A stretch of 64,000 nucleotides of DNA from DASXBJ01 sp036491755 (GTDB lineage: Bacteria; Chloroflexota; Dormibacteria; Dormibacterales; Dormibacteraceae). Of the stretch, positions 7,913 to 16,623 are shown piece by piece. The translations under genes and the position numbers were made by a program. The notes under the pieces are model-generated. The model had not been told where the DNA came from, made no database searches, and saw only the letters and a program-made list of their open reading frames with translations. Where the stretch lies: positions 1 through 64,000 of the forward strand of contig DASXBJ010000021.1 of assembly GCA_036491755.1 (NCBI GenBank), read 5' to 3'. The first letter of the stretch is position 1; each line of letters starts with the position of its first letter.

Positions 7913-10114
7913 GTGGGCCGCAACATCCGCTACTGGTACACGTATCGCACCGCGGTGGCGGTCGTGCTGGCATTGCTTCTCAGCGCCGCGATCTACTGGC
8001 TCTATACCCAGCAGGTGACCTGCGACGCCGGCCCGGCGGGATGCCTGGTCAAGCTCTCGGTCCACCCGGAAGATCGCCTGTTTGCGAACCAGACCGATCC
8101 CGGGCCGGGGGTCGTGATCGTCGGCATCGACAACAAGACCGTGCAGCACGCGGGCACTTACCCGATCTCCCGCGACCAGTACGCGAACGCACTGCAGGTC
8201 CTGGAGAACGACGGGGCGCTGGTGGTCGGCCTCGACGTCGAGTTCCACGACGCGACCCAGAACGACGCCGCCCTTGCCAGGGCGCTGGCCGCGACCAAGA
8301 TCCCGGTCGTCCTCTCGTACCCGGCGTCTGTGCTCGAGGACCTGCAATCGCACAGCGGAACGGTGGTCCAGGCCGGACCCTCGTCCACTCCTCCAGGCAT
8401 CGACCAGGCCCCGCTGCGGGCGTTTCGCTGCCTGGACCCGGACGCCCTGAACCCGAAAGCCAATCAGAACGCACCATGCGCCCAGCCGAACCCGAACATC
8501 GTGCTCGGATCAACCGACCTCGTCCTCGACGCCGACGGTGTCGTTCGACGAATCCCGCTGTTCGTCCAGCCCGCCTGCTTCGCGGCCCAGACCTGCACGT
8601 CAGCGCAGATCGACACGTTCGGGTTCGCCGCATACAGGGCCTCGCTGCCCGGGTTCCAGACTCTGCCGGCCCTCCAGGAATCGGGCGGCATGGCGACCTT
8701 CGGATCAGCGTTCAGCATGTCGGTCGACTCAAAGGGCTCGACGCTGATCAACTACTCCGGGCCGCCCGGGAACTTCGCGCACTTCGGGCACTACGTCTCG
8801 CTCGACGACGTGGGGACGGCGCCCGCGAGCACGTTCAAAGGCGCAATCGTCCTGATCGGCGCCTACAACCTTTCCGGCGTCAACGATGAGCAGCTGGTGA
8901 CGACCAGCGCCGGCAGCAACGCAACCCTGTCCATGGCCGGCGTCGAGATCCACGCCAACGTCGTCCAGATGCTGCTGGGAGCACAGGCGGTCGGCGGGAG
9001 CCCGTCCAAGCTGCTCACCCCTGAACCTGCCTGGCTCATACTCCTGCTGGTCTTCCTCCTGGGACTGGCCACCGCGGTCGGCGTGTCTCGGGTGAGCGTG
9101 CTGTGGGGACTGGCGGGCACCATTGCCGCCCTGGTCGTGTTCACGTTCGCGATGTCGGCGCTCGCTTCATTCGGCAACTTCGTCCCCGACGTCTTCCATC
9201 CGTGGCTTGTGGTGGCCCTGACCTACGCGGGCGTGACCGCCTATCGCTTCCTCTATGAGGACCGCGAGAAGCGCAAGGTCACCGCGATATTCGGCCAGTT
9301 CCTGAAACCGGAGATCGTGGAGCAGCTGGCCAAGACACGCCGCGGTGTCGACGACATCCTGAGGGGCGGCGAGCGCAGGGACATCACGCTGCTATTCGTC
9401 GACATCCGCGGGTTCACGTCGATGTCAGAGTCGATGGAACCACCGGACGTAACCGAATTGGTCACGACCTACCTCGACCATCTGAGCGGCCTCATCTTCA
9501 AGTGGGACGGCACCGTGGACAAGTACGTCGGCGACGAGATCATGGCGTTCTGGAACGCTCCTCGGCTCCAGGACAACCACGCCCTGCTCGCCGTCCGGTG
9601 CGCCTATGACCTGATCAATCACGCGCCGGAGCTGGAGCAAATGCTCCTGGCCAAAGGGCTGCCGCCGATCCGCTGGGGCATCGGGATCAACAGCGGGCCC
9701 GCGGTCGTCGGCAACATGGGCTCGCGAAGCCGCATTCAGTACACAGCGCTTGGCGACACGGTGAACACGGCGGCGCGCTTCTGCGCCAACGCGCCCGCGT
9801 TCCACGTGCTCATTGGCGAAGAGACCTATCAGATGTGCAAGGACTACATCGCGGTCGATCTCGTGCCTGGAGTGCAGCTGAAAGGCAAGTCCGCGGAGAC
9901 GTTTCGGATCTACGTGGTCACGGCGATCCGAGAGTCGCCGGCCTCGCCGTGGGTCCAGTTCCCGACCGAGATGGCGACCCAGGCCCATCACACGTTCACC
10001 TCGCATTACACCCAGCAAACCGTGATCGCCGCCGGAGAGTCCGGCTCACGCGACATCCTGGTCGGCGAAGCCGCCGAGCAGGCATTGGCCCAGCGGGGCT
10101 CCTCGCCGAACTGA
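7913..10114 (+). CDS. CHASE2-domain class III adenylate/guanylate cyclase
   Basis: 733 residues. One N-terminal membrane segment (AVAVVLALLLSAAIYWLY) is followed by a large extracytoplasmic CHASE2 sensor (VVIVGIDNKTV, VVGLDVEFHDA, GAIVLIGAYN). Three further hydrophobic segments follow (WLILLLVFLLGLATAVG, then two more), and a cytoplasmic class III catalytic domain ends the protein. The catalytic domain shows metal-binding Asp in LLFVDIRGFTSMSES, KYVGDEIMAFWNAP and GINSGPAVVGNMG, and the transition-state Asn/Arg in ALGDTVNTAARF. It should make cAMP (or cGMP) in response to an outside signal. GTG 7913 replaces a longer in-frame ORF because it directly precedes the first membrane segment and follows a -10 box. 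Confidence 0.92.
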   Translation: MGRNIRYWYTYRTAVAVVLALLLSAAIYWLYTQQVTCDAGPAGCLVKLSVHPEDRLFANQTDPGPGVVIVGIDNKTVQHAGTYPISRDQYANALQVLENDGALVVGLDVEFHDATQNDAALARALAATKIPVVLSYPASVLEDLQSHSGTVVQAGPSSTPPGIDQAPLRAFRCLDPDALNPKANQNAPCAQPNPNIVLGSTDLVLDADGVVRRIPLFVQPACFAAQTCTSAQIDTFGFAAYRASLPGFQTLPALQESGGMATFGSAFSMSVDSKGSTLINYSGPPGNFAHFGHYVSLDDVGTAPASTFKGAIVLIGAYNLSGVNDEQLVTTSAGSNATLSMAGVEIHANVVQMLLGAQAVGGSPSKLLTPEPAWLILLLVFLLGLATAVGVSRVSVLWGLAGTIAALVVFTFAMSALASFGNFVPDVFHPWLVVALTYAGVTAYRFLYEDREKRKVTAIFGQFLKPEIVEQLAKTRRGVDDILRGGERRDITLLFVDIRGFTSMSESMEPPDVTELVTTYLDHLSGLIFKWDGTVDKYVGDEIMAFWNAPRLQDNHALLAVRCAYDLINHAPELEQMLLAKGLPPIRWGIGINSGPAVVGNMGSRSRIQYTALGDTVNTAARFCANAPAFHVLIGEETYQMCKDYIAVDLVPGVQLKGKSAETFRIYVVTAIRESPASPWVQFPTEMATQAHHTFTSHYTQQTVIAAGESGSRDILVGEAAEQALAQRGSSPN

Positions 10115-10124
10115 CAACCGGCCT

Positions 10125-11474
10125 CTAGTGGAAGGCGAGCACCAGGAGCAGGCCGGCTGACGAGGCCAGGGCGAGGATCCCGACCATGATGCCGAGGCAG
10201 CCACTCGCCCGTTTCACGGTGGGTTTCACGGGGGGCGCCGGGTTGTACACCGCCTGCGGCGGCACGGCCATCATGGGCTGGGAGATCGCGATTCCGATGG
10301 GGGTCGCCGGCGCCACGGCCACGGGCGCGGCTCCCGGCACCATCCGCGAGATGTCCGCACCGGGCTCCAGGCTCTTCTGCCAGCCCGGACACATGCGATC
10401 GGCCGCGGCCGTGATCGCATTGTCGAACTCCTCTCCAGTCTGGAAGCGGTCTTCAGGCCGCTTGGCCAGAGCCCGGAGGATGACCTGCTCCACGGTCGGA
10501 TCAAGACCCGGCCGGAACACCGAGGGTGGCTTGGGAGGGGCCTGGACGTGCTTGGCCATCAGGGTGAACGGCCCATCGGCCTCGGATGCCGTGAACGGGG
10601 GCTGGCCCGCCACCAGCTCGTAAAACATGATCCCGGCCGAATAGAGGTCGCTGCGCCCGTCGACCTTGCTCGAGGAGACCTGCTCGGGCGACATGTATTG
10701 CGGGGTGCCGACCGTGGTACCCGTCTTGGTCGCCGTGCCTCCGACGCCCGTGTCGTCGGTCAGCCGCGCAATGCCGAAGTCCGCGACCTTGACCATGCCG
10801 TCGTCTGAGATGAGGACGTTCTCGGGCTTCATGTCCCGATGGACGATCGCGCGCTTGTGCGCATAGTCCAGCGCCTGCAGTACTCCGTGCATCACAGCGA
10901 ACACCTGTGGCGGAGTGATTGGACCCTGGTTCATCCAGTCGCGCAGGGATTTGCCACGTATGAACTCCAGAACGATGTAGTTCTCCGTGCCCATGAGCTC
11001 GAGATCGTGCACCTGGACAAGGTTGGGATGGCTGGTCCGGGCCATCACCTGCGCCTCCTGCAGGAATCGCTTCAAGGCCACTGGATCCGCGGCGGCCGAG
11101 GCGACCAATTGCTTGATCGCCACCTCGCGCCCGAGCCCCGGCTGCTCAGCGAGATAGACGGCGCCCATGCCACCTCGTCCCAGCTCTCTTTTGACCCGGT
11201 ACTTGCCGATGTACCTCTCGCCGGGGATCTGGGGCGGCGTGGTGATGGCGCCCACCGGCGGCGGAGAGGTCGACGCCGGAGGCACCGGGATCAGGCGCAT
11301 CGTCTGGGCAACGTCACCCAGGCCGGGTGCCGCAGGCGCAGGCGCGGATGGCGTTGCCGCCGGGTCCGGAGACGCCTGACCAGTGCCTGGCGGCTGGGGG
11401 GTCGGAGCCCACGCGGGAGCAGTCGGCTGCGGCTCGCCGGAGGGTTGGATCGGCGGCTGACCTTGGTCGGTCAT
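10125..11474 (-). CDS. Membrane-anchored Ser/Thr protein kinase with Pro-rich N-terminal extension
   Basis: 449 residues. Residues 1-88 are Pro/Ala/Thr-rich and probably disordered. The PknB-like kinase domain follows: Gly loop GRGGMG (99-104), Lys121 in VAIK, HRD at 212-214 in VHRDMKPEN, DFG at 232-234, and GTPQYMSPEQ. The C-terminus has a Pro-rich stretch and a single membrane segment (about 425-447) ending four residues later, so there is no extracellular PASTA or other sensor domain. An extended N-terminus before the kinase is the less usual order. ATG 11474 has TAGGCT 9 nt upstream. It converges with the cyclase gene, ending 10 nt from its stop. Confidence 0.93.
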   Translation of the reverse strand: MTDQGQPPIQPSGEPQPTAPAWAPTPQPPGTGQASPDPAATPSAPAPAAPGLGDVAQTMRLIPVPPASTSPPPVGAITTPPQIPGERYIGKYRVKRELGRGGMGAVYLAEQPGLGREVAIKQLVASAAADPVALKRFLQEAQVMARTSHPNLVQVHDLELMGTENYIVLEFIRGKSLRDWMNQGPITPPQVFAVMHGVLQALDYAHKRAIVHRDMKPENVLISDDGMVKVADFGIARLTDDTGVGGTATKTGTTVGTPQYMSPEQVSSSKVDGRSDLYSAGIMFYELVAGQPPFTASEADGPFTLMAKHVQAPPKPPSVFRPGLDPTVEQVILRALAKRPEDRFQTGEEFDNAITAAADRMCPGWQKSLEPGADISRMVPGAAPVAVAPATPIGIAISQPMMAVPPQAVYNPAPPVKPTVKRASGCLGIMVGILALASSAGLLLVLAFH

Positions 11475-11483
11475 TCGTTGGCG

Positions 11484-11489
11484 AGCCTA
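11484..11489 (-). promoter_or_regulatory. -10 box of the Ser/Thr kinase gene
   Basis: TAGGCT on the minus strand, 9 nt upstream of ATG 11474, with no Shine-Dalgarno between. Confidence 0.5.
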
Positions 11490-11563
11490 CCAGAGACCGT
11501 TCGAGCTCACGCGGGATCGGACGCGAATTGCGCTGGACTCTAGCGTTTTCGCGTCAATCAACC

Positions 11564-11598
11564 CATAATCGGGCCGCAACAGCCAGCATCAGGAGGAG
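11564..11598 (+). promoter_or_regulatory. -10 box and strong Shine-Dalgarno of the small membrane protein gene
   Basis: CATAAT (11564-11569), then AGGAGGAG (11591-11598) placed 7 nt before ATG 11606. This is a conventional leadered unit and the best Shine-Dalgarno in the first 20 kb. Confidence 0.55.
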
Positions 11599-11605
11599 AT
11601 ATCCA

Positions 11606-12019
11606 ATGTCGCAGATGCCGCCCCCGCCCCCCGGCCAGCCCACACCGATGGGCGGGACCCCAAGCGCCGCAGGGAGCAACAAGAACCTCTACACGATCCT
11701 GGCCTGGGCGCTGTTTCCGCCCATCGGCAGCCTGATCTTCCTTTTTGTCGGCAAGGACGACCCGGATGTGAAAAACAATGCGGCCAACGCCGTGCTCGTC
11801 CACGGAGCAATGTTTGCCGTCTACATCGTCCTCTGGATTGTGTCGATCATCGTGTTCCCGCTCGCGATCCTCGCCGCGATCTGGGGCTTCGTGTGGTTCG
11901 TGGTCTGGGTGGTCGGTGTGGTGCTCGCCCTTCAAGCGGGTGGCCGCCGGGTCACGTTCCCGGTCATCGGACCCATGGTCAGCTCGTACGTCCCCATGGT
12001 CGAGGCCTGGGCCAAGTAG
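11606..12019 (+). CDS. Small integral membrane protein with Pro/Gly-rich N-terminus
   Basis: 137 residues. The first 25 are MSQMPPPPPGQPTPMGGTPS-type low complexity. Hydrophobic segments follow (YTILAWALFPPIGSLIFLFV, then a long run from AMFAVYIVLWIVSII to WFVVWVVGVVLAL). The shape recalls DUF4870-type membrane proteins, including the charged KDDPDVKNNAANAVLVH turn between segments, but I cannot assign the family firmly. The start is fixed by AGGAGGAG at ideal spacing, and a strong terminator follows. It is therefore a single-gene, probably well expressed unit. Function unknown. Confidence 0.8.
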   Translation: MSQMPPPPPGQPTPMGGTPSAAGSNKNLYTILAWALFPPIGSLIFLFVGKDDPDVKNNAANAVLVHGAMFAVYIVLWIVSIIVFPLAILAAIWGFVWFVVWVVGVVLALQAGGRRVTFPVIGPMVSSYVPMVEAWAK

Positions 12020-12039
12020 TCCGTCTCGCAGCTGAACGA

Positions 12040-12070
12040 AAGGCCTCGCTCGGTGCGGGGCCTTTTCTTT
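12040..12070 (+). terminator. Rho-independent terminator
   Basis: A 10-bp stem pairs AAGGCCTCGC (12040-12049) with GCGGGGCCTT (12055-12064), one G-T pair, 5-nt loop, followed by TTTTCTTT. It ends the small membrane protein transcript 20 nt after its stop. Confidence 0.85.
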
Positions 12071-12350
12071 ATTGCCTCGAGAAAAGCTCGATTGCTCGCT
12101 GGACACCGAGGCGCAGCTCATCGCGCTCTTCGCGCATCAGGCCCGCTTCCGCGCGCGCAGACGCGAGCTGGTAGCGCAGCCTCTCGATCTCGGATTCGAG
12201 CTCCCGGAGTCGAGGGTTGGGACCACTCGAGCTGCGTCGAGCCTCTTCCAGCTCGAGGTTCAGTCGCTCGACGGCGACCTTCAAATCCCTCCTCTCCGCG
12301 AGGAGTTCCTGGACGAGAGACTCAGACGGCTTGGTCTGCTCTTTCGACAT
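12069..12350 (-). CDS. Small coiled-coil protein
   Basis: 93 residues from ATG 12350. Nearly the whole chain is heptad-like and charged (LLAERRDLKVAVERLNLELE, then LRELESEIERLRYQLASARA), so it should form a parallel coiled coil. No domain is recognised. It overlaps the end of the upstream gene by 29 nt, indicating co-transcription and probably translational coupling. The stop lies at the foot of the neighbouring convergent terminator. Confidence 0.65.
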   Translation of the reverse strand: MSKEQTKPSESLVQELLAERRDLKVAVERLNLELEEARRSSSGPNPRLRELESEIERLRYQLASARAEAGLMREERDELRLGVQRAIELFSRQ

Positions 12351-12618
12351 AACGGCACAGGCCGGGCTGAAACTCGCGCAGCCGAAGATGCTCCATCTCG
12401 CCTCGCAGGAACCGCGCCTTGGTGGCGAGGCTCTTGATGCCCCGTTCATCCTCGAACGGGAACCGGTACAGCTTGCCGGAGTCGACGAGCAGGCAGACCG
12501 CCAGCTTTTCGCCGTCCTTCTCGATCACGTGCTTGTAGCAGGGCACTGTCCGCCGGGCGATCTCCATCTTCTGGAAACCGCCGACCCGTCCCGCAAGGAC
12601 GTCGAGAGGACTTCGCAT
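12322..12618 (-). CDS. Hypothetical protein, 98 residues
   Basis: From ATG 12618 the product begins MRSPLDVLAGRVGGF and contains a compact core (CYKHVIEKDGEKLAVCLLVD, then KLYRFPFEDERG). There are three Cys but no recognised metal motif. ATG 12618 has TACGAT (12626-12631) 7 nt upstream, so it starts a leaderless unit with the following coiled-coil gene. A second possible start is ATG at residue 18. Function unknown. Confidence 0.6.
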   Translation of the reverse strand: MRSPLDVLAGRVGGFQKMEIARRTVPCYKHVIEKDGEKLAVCLLVDSGKLYRFPFEDERGIKSLATKARFLRGEMEHLRLREFQPGLCRYVERADQAV

Positions 12619-12625
12619 TTGTGAA

Positions 12626-12631
12626 ATCGTA
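12626..12631 (-). promoter_or_regulatory. -10 box of the 98-residue hypothetical gene
   Basis: TACGAT on the minus strand, 7 nt before ATG 12618, sitting in the 16-nt gap after the radical SAM stop codon. It is the same hexamer and spacing as at 524-529 and 7869-7874. Confidence 0.5.
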
Positions 12632-12634
12632 GTT

Positions 12635-13555
12635 CTAGCCGAGCAGCGAAAGCTGTACCGGCTCGGGTGGGGGCCGCAGGACAACGCGCCTCCGGTCCGA
12701 CACGCCATGAAACCTTCGCAAGCGCGAAACCTCTTTCATCGTCGCCTCGCCAAAGGTCTGGGGGAGGTATGCGCGCGACCAGTAGGCGCGCTCGTATCGC
12801 GGCACGAGCTCTGGCCAGTGTTTGCCGAGCACTGTCATGAAATGCTCGCGGGTGCCGTCTTTGAGGTGGAGCATGCCGGCCCACAGGCCCGTCGCCCCGG
12901 CGGCGCGGGCGGCCCTCACGACAGCTTCGAGCTGCTCGGGACGGTCCGACAGGCCCGGGAGGATCGGCGCCATGCCCACGCCGACGTCTATGCCCGCCGC
13001 CACCAGCTTCTCAATCGCGCGCAGGCGCTGGCGCGGATGCGCAGTCCCAGGCTCGGTCTTGCGCCAAACGTCGTCGTCGACCGTCGGGATGCTGAACGTG
13101 ATGTGCAGGTCAGCGCGCCTGGCGAGCTCGCTCAGCACGTCGATGTCGCGCACGATCATCGGACCGCGGGTGATCATCGCCGTCGGGTTCGAGAATTCAC
13201 GCAGGACCTGGAGGCATTGGCGCGTCAACCGAAATCGACCTTCCGCCGGCTGGTACGGATCAGTCGCGGCTCCAATGACTATGGTCTCGCGTTTCCAGGA
13301 CCGCCGGGCGAGCTCCGCGCGGAGGACCGCGGCCACGTTCGCCTTGACGCGGATGCTGCGTCCGTACCGATCGTCGGAGGGTCGGTCGGCTCGCAGCTCG
13401 AAGGCGCGGACGTAGCAGAAGGCGCAGCGGTGCTCACAGCCGGTGTAGGGGTTGAGCGACCAGGAGAAGCCCATGTTTTTCACCGGGTTGAGGGCCGACT
13501 TGCACTGCACCTCGAGGTACTCGACGTCCGCCAGCCGGGGTTCCAGGGCAGCCAC
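12635..13555 (-). CDS. Radical SAM protein, Rv2578c / SplB-like
   Basis: 306 residues. The [4Fe-4S]/SAM motif is CEHRCAFC (CxxxCxxC) inside SLNPYTGC...CYVRAF, with downstream TDPYQPAEGRFRLTRQCL and ITRGPMIVRDIDVL. These match the Rv2578c-type group related to spore photoproduct lyase. It makes a 5'-deoxyadenosyl radical; the substrate is unknown. The frame is open to TTG 13591, but GTG 13555 follows a TAGCAT box at 7 nt spacing and gives a compact N-terminus, so I prefer it. Confidence 0.88.
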   Translation of the reverse strand: MAALEPRLADVEYLEVQCKSALNPVKNMGFSWSLNPYTGCEHRCAFCYVRAFELRADRPSDDRYGRSIRVKANVAAVLRAELARRSWKRETIVIGAATDPYQPAEGRFRLTRQCLQVLREFSNPTAMITRGPMIVRDIDVLSELARRADLHITFSIPTVDDDVWRKTEPGTAHPRQRLRAIEKLVAAGIDVGVGMAPILPGLSDRPEQLEAVVRAARAAGATGLWAGMLHLKDGTREHFMTVLGKHWPELVPRYERAYWSRAYLPQTFGEATMKEVSRLRRFHGVSDRRRVVLRPPPEPVQLSLLG

Positions 13556-13562
13556 GACACCG

Positions 13563-13568
13563 ATGCTA
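13563..13568 (-). promoter_or_regulatory. -10 box of the radical SAM gene
   Basis: TAGCAT on the minus strand, 7 nt before GTG 13555. It lies inside the longer alternative reading frame, which is part of the reason for the shorter start. The remaining 125 nt up to the nth stop (13569-13693) show no gene. Confidence 0.45.
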
Positions 13569-13693
13569 GAACAAATGTTCGGCATTAACAAGCTGGGTTG
13601 ACGCCGCCGATTTTTTCGTGGTTCGATCGAGGCCGGAGTGCCGGTTGGGGGTGGGGCCGGACGGGAGAGGGTGGGCCCGCCAGGGATGCGCCC

Positions 13694-14389
13694 TTATGTT
13701 TTGCCGCGGCGGTTTGGCCGCAGTCGGGACGATGGGCAGAAGTCGTTGAGGACGCATTCCTCGCAGCGCGGCCGGCGTGCCACGCAGACCCGACGGCCGT
13801 GCAGGATCAGGCGCAGTGACAGTCCGGTCCATTCCTCCTTGGGCACCATCGAGCACACCTGGTGCTCGATCTTGACCGGGTCTTTCGTCGCCACCAGCTT
13901 GAGCAGGTTCGTCAGGCGCGTGACATGCGTGTCGACCGCGAACCCGGGCACGCCGAACCCGATGCCCAGGATCACGTTCGCCGTCTTGCGCCCAATACCA
14001 GGCAGCTTGACCAGGTCTTCCATCCGCGGCGGCACCTCGCCGCCGAACAGGTCGACGATCTTTCGGCTCGCGGCGATGATCGTGCGTGTCTTGACCCGAA
14101 AGAAACCCGTCGGTTTGATCAGGGTTTCAATCACCGCCGGATCGGCCGCGGCGAGGTCCGCCGCGGACGGATACCGCCGGAACAGCTCCGGAGTGACGAG
14201 GTTGACCGAACGGTCCGTGGTCTGCGCCGACAGGATGGTCGCGATCAGGAGCTGGAACGGATCGGCGTGCGCCAGCTCCGTCACCGCCGGATAGATCTCT
14301 CGGAGCCTCTCGTAGGTGAGCTTGGCCCGAGACCGCGCCCCGCGCGGCGGGGGCGGGACCATCCACGCTTTCTTCTTTCTAGGCGCCAA
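13694..14389 (-). CDS. nth: Endonuclease III (DNA glycosylase/AP lyase)
   Basis: 231 residues. Base-excision repair enzyme removing oxidised pyrimidines. Helix-hairpin-helix LPGIGRKTANVILG carries the catalytic Lys. The catalytic Asp is in FAVDTHVTRL. The C-terminal [4Fe-4S] loop CVARRPRCEECVLNDFC has the C-x6-C-x2-C-x5-C spacing. Also typical are LIATILSAQTTD and the GFFRVKTRTI turn. Its start overlaps the 3' end of the upstream yqeY-like gene by 11 nt, so the two form one unit. Confidence 0.95.
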   Translation of the reverse strand: MAPRKKKAWMVPPPPRGARSRAKLTYERLREIYPAVTELAHADPFQLLIATILSAQTTDRSVNLVTPELFRRYPSAADLAAADPAVIETLIKPTGFFRVKTRTIIAASRKIVDLFGGEVPPRMEDLVKLPGIGRKTANVILGIGFGVPGFAVDTHVTRLTNLLKLVATKDPVKIEHQVCSMVPKEEWTGLSLRLILHGRRVCVARRPRCEECVLNDFCPSSRLRPNRRGKT

Positions 14390-14846
14390 GCAGCTTGCGC
14401 GCCACGGCGGCCACCTGGGAGCCTTCCGCCCTCCCGGCCAGGCGCGCCGTCGCCGCCTTCATAACCACACCGAAAGCCTTCGGACCATCTGGCTTCAGCT
14501 CGGCGATCACCGCGCGCACCGCCGCCTCGACCTCCGGCTCGCTCATCGCCGCGGGCAGGTAGCCCCGCAGCACCTCCAGCTCGGCCTCCTCGCGCCGGGC
14601 CGTGGCCTCGCGGCCCGCCTTTCGATAGGCGTCGATCGCCTCCTCGCGCTTCTTGACCTCTTTCCGAGCCATCCGCACAACGAGGTCGTCATCTATGTTG
14701 CCGCCCGCCCCGCCCTCCTTGCTCGCCTTGACCAGCTCGCTCTTGAGCAGCGACAGTGTCGTCAAGGCAAGCTCGTCTCGCCTCATTCGCGCGCTGACCA
14801 GGTCGGCCTGAAGGCGGTCGTAAAGAGCCATGGCGGGGATTGTCAC
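14379..14846 (-). CDS. GatB/YqeY domain protein
   Basis: 155 residues of the YqeY family, related to the C-terminal tail domain of GatB, which contacts tRNA. Recognised from LYDRLQADLVSARMRRDELA at the N-terminus, then LSLLKSELV, EVKKREEAIDAYRKAGRE, LRGYLPAAMSE and FGVVMKAATARLAGRAEG. The GTG at 14846 is chosen because GGAG stands 7 nt before it; ATG 14831 is an alternative. Cotranscribed with nth. Role in translation quality control is likely but unproved. Confidence 0.88.
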   Translation of the reverse strand: MTIPAMALYDRLQADLVSARMRRDELALTTLSLLKSELVKASKEGGAGGNIDDDLVVRMARKEVKKREEAIDAYRKAGREATARREEAELEVLRGYLPAAMSEPEVEAAVRAVIAELKPDGPKAFGVVMKAATARLAGRAEGSQVAAVARKLLGA

Positions 14847-14864
14847 ACATGCACTCCGATCGCC

Positions 14865-14870
14865 GATAAT
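14865..14870 (+). promoter_or_regulatory. -10 box of the Pro-rich membrane protein gene
   Basis: GATAAT, 8 nt before ATG 14879, no Shine-Dalgarno. Confidence 0.45.
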
Positions 14871-14878
14871 CGGCCCCT

Positions 14879-15736
14879 ATGTCTTACGCCATCTTCGCCG
14901 GACCGGTCGTCGCGCTGATCGGCGTCGTGGCCGTTTTCTTCGTGCTGCGCCGCAAATCGGTCGACAAGCGATCCATGTACTCAGCGCGCCGCTCCCAGAT
15001 CGAGCACAAGGTGCGCGCCGCCCGGCAGCGCACGCTGACGCCTCACGGCCACGCCGAGAAGCCAGCCGAGGGGGCGCCCGAAGCGGCCTCGTCGCCCTTC
15101 GCGCCGGCGCCAGGCGCGCCGGTGATGACGTTCGAGACCGCCACGTATCAATCCCCGCCCTCGGCGCCGGCGCCCCCCTCCGGCGCTCCGACGGAGTCGG
15201 CGTGGGGCCCGACCGCCCCCCCTCCGGGCCCCAGCCCCTTCGCCACACCTTCGAGCGAGCCTGCGTATCCGCCGCCGCCAGAGCCCGCGTATCAGCCGCC
15301 GGCCGCACCCGCCTACCAGCCTCCCCCGGAAACCGAGCCCTACCAACCGCCCGCCTACCAGCCGCCCCAGGCGGAGCCGACGCCGCCCGCGGAGCCCGCG
15401 TGGACGCCGGCGCCGGGGCCCCTGGAGCCGGCGACACATATCGATTCGCCCCAACCTTCGGCAGCGGCTGCATCGGGGTCTTCCTGGGAGATCGTCGGCG
15501 ACAGCAAGGACATGTCAGCCGGCGTGCAGCAGCCCGAAGGCAAGAAGGACAAACGGGGACCCGGCGGCCCGTCGTGGCAGCTGGCCTCAGGCGACGCCCC
15601 CGGCACCGAGGCGGACGACGTGGTCAAACCGCCAAGCGCGGCGGCGTCCATCGCGCTCTACGCGATCCTCGTGGTCGGCCTCGTGATGGTGCTGATTGGC
15701 GTCCTGGTGATGATCGCCAACTCACACGGAACTTAA
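14879..15736 (+). CDS. Proline-rich protein with a membrane segment at each end
   Basis: 285 residues. An N-terminal hydrophobic segment (AGPVVALIGVVAVFFVLRRK) leads into a long Pro/Ala/Glu-rich middle with irregular YQPP and AYPPPPEPA-type repeats. A hydrophilic stretch (WEIVGDSKDMSAG) comes next, and the C-terminal segment IALYAILVVGLVMVLIGVLV ends nine residues from the terminus. No catalytic domain is seen. Basic residues after the first segment suggest the Pro-rich loop is cytoplasmic. Its last 15 nt overlap the convergent cofD. Function unknown. Confidence 0.75.
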   Translation: MSYAIFAGPVVALIGVVAVFFVLRRKSVDKRSMYSARRSQIEHKVRAARQRTLTPHGHAEKPAEGAPEAASSPFAPAPGAPVMTFETATYQSPPSAPAPPSGAPTESAWGPTAPPPGPSPFATPSSEPAYPPPPEPAYQPPAAPAYQPPPETEPYQPPAYQPPQAEPTPPAEPAWTPAPGPLEPATHIDSPQPSAAAASGSSWEIVGDSKDMSAGVQQPEGKKDKRGPGGPSWQLASGDAPGTEADDVVKPPSAAASIALYAILVVGLVMVLIGVLVMIANSHGT

Positions 15737-16618
15737 GAGCACCCCCGCGAGCGCCCGCCCGGCGTCCCGCATGACCGTGTCGCAAACCAGGACGCGATAG
15801 CCCAGCTCCTCGATCTCGGAAGCCAGCATCCGGTCGCGCTCGTCGAGCACGAACGTTCCAGCCACCTCGCGATACATCCGCGCCACCTCGATGGGGCTGG
15901 CCTCGATTCCCAGCCCTTGCATCATGTCGACCGTAGGACCCTTCAGCGATGCGCCGGCGACGATCGGGGTCACTGCAGCGGTGCGCGACCGAGTGAGGTG
16001 CGATCCAACCAACCGTAGGATCGGCGCGACGGAGATCAGGGGGTTCGACGGGCCGATCACGACGAGGTCAGCATCCGCCAGCGCACCGGCAACCTGGACC
16101 GTGGGCACCGCCGAGTCGATGCCGGCGAAGTTGATCGCGCGTAGCTGGGGCCGCAAACGCTCCTTGACGAAGTATTCCTGGAAGGACAGCTCGCCCTCGT
16201 CGGTCGTGAACCGCGTACGGACGCGCGCATCGGTCATGGGCAGAACGCGCGACCTCACGCCAAATCTGCGGCACAGCTCCAGAGTGGCCTCGGTCAGCGT
16301 GGCCCCTCGTCGCCTGAGGTCGTCGCGCACCAGGTGGGTCGCAAAGTCGGTGTCCCCAATTCGGAACCACGTGTCTTCGCCGTTCCGGGCCAACGCCTCG
16401 AGCACGCGAAACGTGTCGTCCCTCACGCCATAGCCGGTTTGTTCGTTGAGGACGCCGGCAAGGCGGTAAATGACCGCATCGATGTCGGGACAGACCAGGA
16501 CGCCCCAGAACTCGTCATCGTCGGCGGTGTTCGCAACCACGGTGAGCTCCCGGTCGGGGAGGATCGCATCGAGCCCTACGGCGAGCTTGGCCCCGCCGGT
16601 TCCCCCGGCGAGAAGCAC
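15722..16618 (-). CDS. cofD: 2-phospho-L-lactate transferase CofD (F420 biosynthesis)
   Basis: 298 residues. Transfers the phospholactyl (or phosphoenolpyruvyl) group to the deazaflavin FO, giving F420-0. Diagnostic N-terminus LLAGGTGGAKLAVGL, then NTADDDEFWGVLVCPDIDAV, WFRIGDTDFATHL and VVIGPSNPLISVAPIL. GTG 16618 begins 5 nt after the cofE stop, so it is the last gene of cofC-cofE-cofD. In mycobacteria the homologue is FbiA. Length is slightly below the usual 310-330. Confidence 0.94.
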   Translation of the reverse strand: MLLAGGTGGAKLAVGLDAILPDRELTVVANTADDDEFWGVLVCPDIDAVIYRLAGVLNEQTGYGVRDDTFRVLEALARNGEDTWFRIGDTDFATHLVRDDLRRRGATLTEATLELCRRFGVRSRVLPMTDARVRTRFTTDEGELSFQEYFVKERLRPQLRAINFAGIDSAVPTVQVAGALADADLVVIGPSNPLISVAPILRLVGSHLTRSRTAAVTPIVAGASLKGPTVDMMQGLGIEASPIEVARMYREVAGTFVLDERDRMLASEIEELGYRVLVCDTVMRDAGRALAGVLLSSV

Positions 16619-16623
16619 GACCT

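Noticed and set aside
6959..8353. Extended 464-residue version of the DUF72 gene
   Set aside because: The upstream part is antisense to the CHASE2 domain and lacks family similarity. ATG 7861 matches the family start and has a -10 box.
13618..13640. GGTTCGATC resembling a tRNA T-loop in the gap before the radical SAM gene
   Set aside because: No acceptor, D or anticodon stems can be folded around it, and there is no CCA.
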